Of a DNA stretch of 5,829 nucleotides, positions 1 to 4,915 are shown in pieces. The notes beneath the pieces were generated by a model. The model made no database searches and was not told where the DNA came from. It saw only the letters and a program-made list of their open reading frames with translations. The number at the start of each line of letters is the position of its first letter. The first letter of the stretch is position 1. The position numbers and the translations under genes are program-made. This stretch comes from Defluviitaleaceae bacterium (GTDB lineage Bacteria > Bacillota > Clostridia > Lachnospirales > WQUN01): the NCBI GenBank assembly GCA_009783525.1, contig WRDG01000155.1:1-5829 (forward strand). Direction: 5' to 3'.

Positions 1-149
1 CTCGAAAGCCGATATTTGGCAATATTATTATCAGCGCCGAAAACGGCGGGTTAATATGTAATTGCCGTGAGGATCGGTTTTCGCGTTTGTACGCGCCGGA
101 TGAATTGGATATGTGTGTTGATGATGTTTGTGGGTTGATTTATCCGTAA
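1..149 (+). CDS. C-terminal end of an unrecognised protein (5' partial)
   Basis: One frame (codons from base 3) is open from the window edge to a TAA at 147-149 and gives the last 48 residues of a protein. The other two + frames stop within the first 61 bases. The fragment reads like real protein: a hydrophobic strand (IFGNIIIS), a charged middle with a DRFSRLY stretch, an acidic DELD patch, and an ending in GLIYP. It has four cysteines (a CNC pair and two more near the end), but their spacing matches no zinc or Fe-S motif I can name. I do not recognise the family and assign no function. It ends about 45 bases before the promoter of the aromatic operon, so it is probably a separate transcription unit. 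No clear intrinsic terminator follows it before that promoter. An open frame this short could be chance, hence moderate confidence. Confidence 0.45.
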   Translation, partial: RKPIFGNIIISAENGGLICNCREDRFSRLYAPDELDMCVDDVCGLIYP

Positions 150-194
150 ATAAATAGCTGTCATGCCGCTGCCGCCGCAATAATCATCGAATGC

Positions 195-223
195 TTTACA
201 ACAAAAAAAATTTGTATTAAAAT
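195..223 (+). promoter_or_regulatory. Sigma-A-type promoter for the aromatic operon
   Basis: A TTTACA at 195-200 (5 of 6 to the -35 consensus) and a TAAAAT at 218-223 (5 of 6 to the -10 consensus) are separated by exactly 17 bases in an A/T-rich stretch. Transcription would start near base 230, giving a leader of about 380 bases before aroF, a plausible length for a T-box leader with some extra 5' sequence. I looked between 280 and 350 for a promoter closer to Stem I: a TTGACG at 306-311 lacks a -10 box at usable spacing. This is the best candidate by motif and context only. Confidence 0.6.
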
Positions 224-237
224 CAATTTCAGAGAAT

Positions 238-279
238 TAAACGCCGGCCTGTTTATGCATTATGTTTGGCCTGCGTTTA
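238..279 (+). other. Imperfect hairpin at the 5' end of the leader
   Basis: Bases 238-249 pair with 268-279 over 12 positions with one mismatch (C245 against T272), enclosing an 18-base loop. It starts about 8 bases after the predicted transcription start. The bases after it are not a U-tract (AGTATTTG follows), so it is not a convincing terminator. It may protect the 5' end of the leader RNA or be an extra 5' domain before the T-box proper. Its function is unknown. Confidence 0.45.
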
Positions 280-524
280 GTATTTGATGATCAAAAGAAA
301 CGGCTTTGACGGAAAAAAAAATATCTTCAACCGGTATCGCCTTTTTTTTCGGCGGACAGAGATGCCGCGGCACGGTGCGAGCGGCTGCCGGACGATATCA
401 ATACGCTCCCGAGCCGACGTTCCGAACACAGGCTTAAAACGCTTCTAAGGTATGTCCGGGATGCCCGACGTTATACGGGCGGGGGCTGACAGGCCCCGCA
501 GAGAGGCGGCTCGTGCCGCAATCG

Positions 525-538
525 GGGTGGTACCGCGG
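525..538 (+). promoter_or_regulatory. T-box sequence / antiterminator 5' strand
   Basis: GGGTGGTACCGCGG is the near-invariant T-box motif. Its UGGU (528-531) is the bulge that pairs with the free NCCA end of uncharged tRNA. The antiterminator forms when G524-G527 pair with C549-C552. Those same four C residues start the 5' arm of the terminator, so the two structures exclude each other. Confidence 0.95.
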
Positions 539-548
539 AAATTTTCGT

Positions 549-582
549 CCCCGGGCAGGTTTAATCCTGCCCGGGGTTTTTT
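549..582 (+). terminator. Intrinsic terminator of the T-box leader
   Basis: Bases 549-559 and 566-576 form a perfect 11-bp, mostly G:C stem with a 6-base loop (TTTAAT), followed at once by six T residues (577-582) and then ATTT. It lies 28 bases before the aroF start. It is the off state of the leader: with charged tRNA this stem forms and transcription stops before aroF. Confidence 0.96.
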
Positions 583-594
583 ATTTGCTGTACA

Positions 595-600
595 GGGAGG
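595..600 (+). promoter_or_regulatory. Ribosome binding site of aroF
   Basis: GGGAGG lies 9 bases before the ATG at 610, with an A-rich spacer. It is the strongest Shine-Dalgarno match in the operon and fixes the aroF start. It is downstream of the terminator and outside its stem, so control appears transcriptional rather than by hiding the ribosome site. Confidence 0.85.
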
Positions 601-609
601 ACAAAAAAA

Positions 610-1614
610 ATGATTGCAGTGCTTAAACCGAGCGCGACGCCAGAACAGATCGAAAAATTAATTTCGTGGCTTGAAGGCCGCGGGCTCAAGGTTCATTTAT
701 CGAAGGGCGACTTTTATACCATCCTCGGCTTGATCGGCGACACGAAGCAAATCGACCCGGAGCTTATCGAGGGTTTGGAAATGGTCGATTCGGTCAAACG
801 GATAAGCGAGCCGTACAAAAGCGCGAACCGGAAGTTTCATCCGCATGACAGCGTCATAGAAGCCGGCGGGCTGCGGATAGGCGGCAAAAATTTTCAAATA
901 ATAGCCGGGCCGTGCTCCGTCGAATCCAAAGACCAGATATTGACGATCGCAAAAAGCGTGCAGGCATCGGGCGCGTCCATATTGCGCGGAGGCGCGTTTA
1001 AGCCGCGGACGTCTCCCTACGATTTTCAAGGGATGCGTTCGGACGGGATCGAACTGCTTCTCGAAACGAGGAGACTGACCGGGATGCCCATCGTGACAGA
1101 AATTATGAACACCAACCACATCAGTTTGTTCGAAGACGTTGACATAATACAGGTCGGCGCGCGCAACATGCAGAACTTCGAACTGCTCAAGGAGCTCGGC
1201 ATGACTAAAAAGCCCGTCCTTTTAAAGCGCGGGCTCGCCAACACGCTGCTTGAGCTTTTGATGAGCGCCGAATACATAATGGCGGGAGGCAACCCCAACG
1301 TAATTTTATGCGAGCGCGGCATCCGTACCTTCGAGGCAAACACAAGAAGCACCCTCGATTTGTCCGCGGTGCCCATGTTAAAAGAAATGTCGCATCTGCC
1401 GGTTGTGGTGGACCCGAGCCACGCCTCCGGAATGGCGAGGCTTGTCAAGCCGATGGCGCTGGCGGCGGTTGCCGCGGGAGCCCACGGCCTTATGATCGAG
1501 GTCCATAACGACCCGCCTAACGCTCTGTGCGACGGGGCGCAGTCGCTCACGCCGGAACAGTTCGCGGAGTTGGCGGACAAGGTGCGGAAGGTTCGCGAGG
1601 CGGTGGCGCAATGA
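610..1614 (+). CDS. aroF: 3-deoxy-7-phosphoheptulonate (DAHP) synthase, type I-beta with N-terminal regulatory domain
   Basis: This cytosolic enzyme condenses phosphoenolpyruvate with erythrose 4-phosphate to DAHP, the first step of the shikimate pathway. The 334 residues match the two-domain form known from Thermotoga maritima: an ACT/ferredoxin-like domain at about 1-70, then the TIM barrel from about 85. Barrel motifs seen: IAGPCSVES (98-106), LRGGAFKPRTSPYDFQG (125-141), LLKRG (204-208), CERGIRTFE (234-242), VVDPSHASG (266-274) and GLMIEVH (293-299). The four expected metal ligands are Cys102, His271, Glu297 and Asp308, almost the same numbering as in the Thermotoga enzyme (Cys102, His272, Glu298, Asp309). 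In that family the N-terminal domain mediates feedback inhibition, mainly by tyrosine; here that is inference. The start is set by the strong GGGAGG. It is the first gene behind the T-box, and its TGA overlaps the tyrA ATG. No chorismate mutase domain is fused. Confidence 0.97.
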   Translation: MIAVLKPSATPEQIEKLISWLEGRGLKVHLSKGDFYTILGLIGDTKQIDPELIEGLEMVDSVKRISEPYKSANRKFHPHDSVIEAGGLRIGGKNFQIIAGPCSVESKDQILTIAKSVQASGASILRGGAFKPRTSPYDFQGMRSDGIELLLETRRLTGMPIVTEIMNTNHISLFEDVDIIQVGARNMQNFELLKELGMTKKPVLLKRGLANTLLELLMSAEYIMAGGNPNVILCERGIRTFEANTRSTLDLSAVPMLKEMSHLPVVVDPSHASGMARLVKPMALAAVAAGAHGLMIEVHNDPPNALCDGAQSLTPEQFAELADKVRKVREAVAQ

Positions 1615-2444
1615 CGGTCGGAGTGGTCGGCGTCGGGCTGATAGGCGGTTCGCTTGCGAAAGCGTACAAGGCAAGCGGGCACACAGTATTCGGATACGAC
1701 GCGGACGAGTCGATACTCGGCTTCGCCCAGTTGAGCGGCGCAATCGACGGCATATTGGACGACGGTACGATTAAAAAATGCGAAATGATTTTTATCGCAG
1801 TCAATCCGGGCGACGCCGTCGCTTACCTGGAAAAATCCGCGCACAGCGTCGCGCGCGGCGCGTTGGTGATGGACTGCTGCGGCGTGAAGCGTCACGTCTG
1901 CGAGCGCTGCTTCCCTCTTGCGGAAAAATACGGCTTCACTTTTGTCGGCGGGCATCCGATGGCAGGCAGCCACAGGTCTGGGTTTAAAAACAGCCGCGCC
2001 GACCTTTTCCGCGGCGCGTACATGATCATTGTGCCGCCCGTTTACGACGAGCCCGCGCTTTTCGGCAGGATTGAAGAAATATTAAAGCCCGCCGGGTTCG
2101 GTCACCTGACCTTCACCACCGCGGAGACTCACGACAAAACCATAGCGTTTAGCTCGCAGATGGCGCATGTCGTTTCCAACGCGTTTATCAAAAGCCCGAT
2201 GGCCCGCGGGCACAAAGGCTTTTCCGCCGGCAGCTACAAGGATCTTACCCGCGTTGCGAGGCTCGACGCAAAAATGTGGAGCGAGCTTTGCATCGCCAAC
2301 AGGGATTTTTTAATAGGCGAGCTCGACGTTTTTATCGAATCGGTTACCCGCTACAGGGACGCGCTGGCCGCGGGCGACATTAATAAAACGGCCGAACTTT
2401 TCGGCGAAGGAAGCCGGATAAAGGAAGAGCTGGACGACAGATGA
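1611..2444 (+). CDS. tyrA: Prephenate (or arogenate) dehydrogenase, short form without ACT domain
   Basis: TyrA oxidatively decarboxylates prephenate to 4-hydroxyphenylpyruvate (or arogenate to tyrosine) with NAD(P)+. The 277-residue protein opens with a Rossmann motif, GVGLIGGS at 7-14. Asp30 at the end of the second strand suggests NAD+ rather than NADP+. The family's substrate-pocket block GGHPMAGSHRSGF (113-125) carries the catalytic His115. It is followed by ETHDKTIAFSSQMAH (172-186) with the conserved second-domain His186, and later by a DLTRVA...MW...N block. It ends after the helical dimerisation domain, so it lacks the C-terminal ACT domain of the roughly 370-residue Bacillus type. 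No chorismate mutase is fused. The frame stays open upstream (ATG at 1527), but that stretch is the aroF C-terminus read out of frame. The ATG at 1611 places the Rossmann fold at the N-terminus, overlaps the aroF stop as ATGA, and has GAGG at 1597-1600. Prephenate versus arogenate preference cannot be read from the sequence. Confidence 0.95.
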   Translation: MTVGVVGVGLIGGSLAKAYKASGHTVFGYDADESILGFAQLSGAIDGILDDGTIKKCEMIFIAVNPGDAVAYLEKSAHSVARGALVMDCCGVKRHVCERCFPLAEKYGFTFVGGHPMAGSHRSGFKNSRADLFRGAYMIIVPPVYDEPALFGRIEEILKPAGFGHLTFTTAETHDKTIAFSSQMAHVVSNAFIKSPMARGHKGFSAGSYKDLTRVARLDAKMWSELCIANRDFLIGELDVFIESVTRYRDALAAGDINKTAELFGEGSRIKEELDDR

Positions 2445-3499
2445 CGGAGATAAAAGTAAACGCGTCAAAAAAATATTCGGTGCATATCGGTAAAAATTTT
2501 TTGAGCGACGCGGGCAAGCGCGTGCGCGAAACATGCGGCGGGCAAAAGGCGGCGGTGGTTGCGGACGACGTGACCGCAGTGCTTTTTGCAAACGAATTGA
2601 TTTCGTCGTTAAACGGAAACGGCTACGAGACGCATCTTTTCGTTTTTAAAAACGGCGAGCATTCCAAAAACGCCGAAACTTTTTTATCCGTAATAAATTT
2701 TTTCGCCGAAAAAAAATTGAGCCGCGCCGATGTCGCGGTCGCGCTCGGCGGCGGTGTTGCGGGCGACATTACGGGTTTCGCGGCGGCGTGCTACATGAGG
2801 GGCGTCAGGTTCGTACAGATCCCCACCACTCTGCTTGCGATGGTTGATTCGTCGGTGGGCGGCAAAACCGCCGTCAACCTCGCGGCGGGCAAAAATTTGC
2901 TGGGAGCGTTTTATCAGCCCGACCTTGTGCTGTGCGACATATCATTGCTCGGCTCCCTGCCCGAAAAAATTTTTAACGACGGCCTTGCGGAAGTGATCAA
3001 ATACGGCGTCATTGCAAGCCGCGGGCTGTTCGACTCGCTTAAAAATTTTTGCCCGCAGGATTTGGAACGCATCGTGTCCGAATGTGTAGACATCAAGCGC
3101 GGAGTGGTGGATGAAGACGAGTTTGAAAACGGCAGGCGCAAAATTTTAAACTTCGGGCACACGGTTGGCCACGCTATAGAAAAGCTGTCCGGCTACGGCG
3201 AGACGCACGGGCGCGCCGTGGCCGCGGGGATGGCGGCTGAAGCGCGGCTCGCGGCTCATATAGGGATCTGCGGCGCGGACTGCGCAAGCGAAATCGAAAA
3301 TTTATGCGGGCGTTTCAATTTGCCCGCGTACACGGAGTACGGCGCGGAGCGGATCGCCGAAGCCTGCCTCGCGGACAAAAAACGCGAGGGTTCGCGCATC
3401 ACGTTCGCATTGCCGGAAAAAATAGGCGCGTGCGCGTTAACCGAAGTGGCCGTCGAAAAGCTGCCGGTTCTGCTCGGTTTATCTTTGGGGAAAACATGA
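2441..3499 (+). CDS. aroB: 3-dehydroquinate synthase
   Basis: AroB converts DAHP to 3-dehydroquinate, the second shikimate-pathway step, using NAD+ and a divalent metal. The 352 residues are the normal length. Family motifs: GEHSK (72-76), GGGVAGD nucleotide-binding loop (103-109), PTTLLAMVDSSVGGKTAVN (128-146), GKNLLGAFYQP (150-160), GLAEVIKYG (181-189), NFGHTVGHAIE (237-247) and THGRAVAAG (255-263). The metal ligands are Glu184, His240 and His256, and His244 is the extra active-site histidine. All three histidines keep the spacing of the Aspergillus AROM domain (His271, His275, His287). The usual HGE after the second motif is HGR here. The ATG overlaps the tyrA TGA as ATGA, and AGGAAGAG at 2422-2429 lies inside the tyrA 3' end. 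It probably depends on translational coupling with tyrA. The stop overlaps the aroA start in the same way. Confidence 0.97.
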   Translation: MTEIKVNASKKYSVHIGKNFLSDAGKRVRETCGGQKAAVVADDVTAVLFANELISSLNGNGYETHLFVFKNGEHSKNAETFLSVINFFAEKKLSRADVAVALGGGVAGDITGFAAACYMRGVRFVQIPTTLLAMVDSSVGGKTAVNLAAGKNLLGAFYQPDLVLCDISLLGSLPEKIFNDGLAEVIKYGVIASRGLFDSLKNFCPQDLERIVSECVDIKRGVVDEDEFENGRRKILNFGHTVGHAIEKLSGYGETHGRAVAAGMAAEARLAAHIGICGADCASEIENLCGRFNLPAYTEYGAERIAEACLADKKREGSRITFALPEKIGACALTEVAVEKLPVLLGLSLGKT

Positions 3500-4863
3500 T
3501 GGACGTAAAAATAATCAAGCCCATAAACGGCGGCGCGGTACGGGCGGTCGCCTCAAAATCCGACGCGCACAGGCTGCTGGTCTGCTCGGCGTTTGCGGAC
3601 GGAAAAACTTTTATAGGCTGCCCGGAAACATCGCGGGACATCGAAGCGACGGCGGGCTGCCTCGCCTCGCTTGGCGCGGCGGTTTCGCGGGAGCGCGGCG
3701 GGTTTATGGTTTCGCCCGTAAAAAAAAATAATGCCGAACGCGGCGGGCGCGCCGTTCTCGATTGCGGCGAGAGCGGTTCGACGCTGCGTTTTTTACTGCC
3801 CGTTTGCGGCGTGCTGGGAACGGACACGGAATTTAAGATGGGCGGGCTGCTCCCGACCCGGCCGATTGCGGAGCTGCGCGACGAGCTCGTCCGTCACGGA
3901 TATGAAATTTCATGTACCGGGACAAACCCGCTTGTTTGCCGCGGGCAGATGACGGGCGGCAAATTTGTTTTGCCGGGCGGCGTCTCGTCGCAATACATAA
4001 GCGGGCTGTTGCTGGCGCTGCCGCTGACAAAAACCGGCGGCTCTATATTTGTCGAAGGCAAAATCGAATCGCGCCCCTACGTTGACATGACGCTGGGCGC
4101 GCTAAAAAAATTCGGCGTTGCAGTCCGCGAAGAAGGGCAAAATTTTTTTGTTCCCGGCGGCGGTAGCTACCGTTCGCCGAAAACCGCCGCGGCGGAAGGC
4201 GACTGGTCCAACGCCGCGTTTTGGCTCTGCGCGGGCGCGATAGGAAAAAACCCCGTCACATGCACGGGGCTCGACACAAGTTCTAGGCAGGGCGACCGCG
4301 AGATTGTAGAAATTTTGAAACGGTTCGGCGCGGAAGTCGAAATCGAAAAAACGCCCGATATAAACGCGGAAAATTATAGCGAAAGCGAAACGTGCGACAA
4401 TAATTTTTCGCGCGGCTGCAGCGTGACAGTCAGGCCCGGCACAAAACGGCTGCGCGGCATCGAAATCGACGCGGCAAACATCCCGGACCTCGTGCCCGTG
4501 CTTGCCGCGGTCGCCGCCGCCTCGGAGGGAACCACATTGATACGCGGCGCGGCGCGTCTGCGGGCAAAGGAAAGCGACCGGCTCAAAACCGTAACGGCGT
4601 CGCTTACCGCCCTTGGAGCGGACATAGCGGAAACGGAAGACGGCCTGGCCGTAAACGGAGCCGGTCCGTATGCAGGCGGGCGGAATTTGCGCGGCGGCTG
4701 CGCGGACTCGTTTGGGGACCACCGCATCGCAATGGCGGCGGCGGTTGCGTCGCTCATATGCGAAGGCCCCGTGACAATAAAAAACGCCGAGGCGGTTAAA
4801 AAATCTTATCCGGATTTTTTTGCGGACTTTAAAAAATTGGGCGGCGAAATAACTATCCGATGA
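3496..4863 (+). CDS. aroA: 3-phosphoshikimate 1-carboxyvinyltransferase (EPSP synthase)
   Basis: AroA transfers the enolpyruvyl group of PEP to shikimate 3-phosphate, the sixth pathway step. From the ATG at 3496 the protein has 455 residues. Motifs: KSDAHR (Lys21, Ser22, Arg26, matching E. coli Lys22, Ser23, Arg27), CGESGSTLRFLLP at about 92-104, RPIAELRDEL, SSQYISG with Gln166, SRPYVDMTL with Tyr195, EGDWSNAAF with Asp236, IPDLVPV with catalytic Asp331 (E. coli Asp313), RAKESDRL with Glu359 (E. coli Glu341), FGDHRIAM and a final SYPDFF. Compared with E. coli numbering there are about 24 extra residues between Asp236 and Asp331, best placed at about 286-308, a polar, Asn/Ser/Glu-rich stretch coded by A/T-richer DNA. 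The frame stays open upstream to an ATG at 3304, but that part is aroB read out of frame. ATG 3496 overlaps the aroB stop; ATG 3499 is an equally possible start with slightly better spacing from GGGGA at 3487-3491. Confidence 0.96.
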   Translation: MMDVKIIKPINGGAVRAVASKSDAHRLLVCSAFADGKTFIGCPETSRDIEATAGCLASLGAAVSRERGGFMVSPVKKNNAERGGRAVLDCGESGSTLRFLLPVCGVLGTDTEFKMGGLLPTRPIAELRDELVRHGYEISCTGTNPLVCRGQMTGGKFVLPGGVSSQYISGLLLALPLTKTGGSIFVEGKIESRPYVDMTLGALKKFGVAVREEGQNFFVPGGGSYRSPKTAAAEGDWSNAAFWLCAGAIGKNPVTCTGLDTSSRQGDREIVEILKRFGAEVEIEKTPDINAENYSESETCDNNFSRGCSVTVRPGTKRLRGIEIDAANIPDLVPVLAAVAAASEGTTLIRGAARLRAKESDRLKTVTASLTALGADIAETEDGLAVNGAGPYAGGRNLRGGCADSFGDHRIAMAAAVASLICEGPVTIKNAEAVKKSYPDFFADFKKLGGEITIR

Positions 4864-4915
4864 TTGATTTGCAATCGGGTTGTCGTTTAATTACAAACAG
4901 GAAGGCAGCTGAAAT
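4864..4915 (+). promoter_or_regulatory. aroA-aroC spacer with the aroC ribosome binding site
   Basis: This 52-base gap is the only intergenic space inside the operon. AGGAAGG at 4899-4905 is a good Shine-Dalgarno match 10 bases before the TTG at 4916. I see no hairpin plus U-tract, and no promoter with both boxes, so aroC is most likely read from the same transcript. Unlike the genes before it, aroC needs its own ribosome loading. Confidence 0.7.

Larger units (their letters stand above)
350..586 (+). promoter_or_regulatory. T-box riboswitch leader, predicted tRNA-Tyr specific
   Basis: This cis-acting RNA binds a tRNA by its anticodon and senses at the acceptor end whether it is charged; uncharged tRNA favours antitermination. 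Visible elements in order: the Stem I base with the GGACAGAGA kink-turn-type motif at 354-362; a distal helix, 364-368 with 381-385, capped by the GGUGCGA loop motif; the specifier region with CAA then UAC at 402-404 then G; and the 3' kink-turn strand CCCGAGCC at 408-415. Next come a Stem III-like hairpin at 454-469 with the conserved GUUAU directly after, GC-rich hairpins at 479-499 and 506-519, the T-box motif at 525-538, and the terminator at 549-582. UAC is a tyrosine codon. The acceptor-binding bulge is UGGU, whose final U fits an A73 discriminator as in tRNA-Tyr, and argues against tRNA-Trp (G73). tRNA-Phe would also fit the bulge, but no Phe codon sits in the specifier register. The T-box is near certain; the tyrosine call is good but rests on alignment by eye. 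The left boundary is approximate. Confidence 0.93.

Noticed and set aside
306..327. TTGACG with a downstream TATCTT as a second promoter near Stem I
   Set aside because: The spacing is only 10 bases, and nothing resembling a -10 box lies at 16-18 bases.
338..354. Run of eight T residues (342-349) as a terminator before the T-box
   Set aside because: The T-run lies inside a weak 4-bp pairing rather than after a stem, and no GC-rich hairpin precedes it.
287..448. 53-codon + frame inside the leader, starting at the stop of the ten-codon mini-ORF (TGATG)
   Set aside because: It has no Shine-Dalgarno sequence, runs through the structured T-box Stem I, and its protein is Arg-rich without motifs. 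The RNA structure explains the sequence better.
479..519. GC-rich hairpins at 479-499 and 506-519 as separate regulatory elements
   Set aside because: They sit between Stem III and the T-box motif, where T-box leaders usually carry linker or variable helices, so they are counted as part of the riboswitch.
1026..1973. Long open frame of 315 codons on the - strand opposite aroF and tyrA
   Set aside because: It covers the antisense of two clearly coding genes, spans their junction, and has no recognisable motifs. Long antisense frames are expected in GC-rich DNA with few stops.
3720..3728. Run of nine A residues in aroA as a possible slippage or frameshift site
   Set aside because: The reading frame is intact on both sides, with conserved motifs in the same frame. 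There is no sign that slippage is needed, and A-runs coding Lys are common in these genes.
4102..4722. Open frame of 206 codons on the - strand opposite aroA
   Set aside because: It is fully antisense to conserved AroA motifs and its translation is Arg/Ala-rich and low in complexity, typical of a shadow frame.
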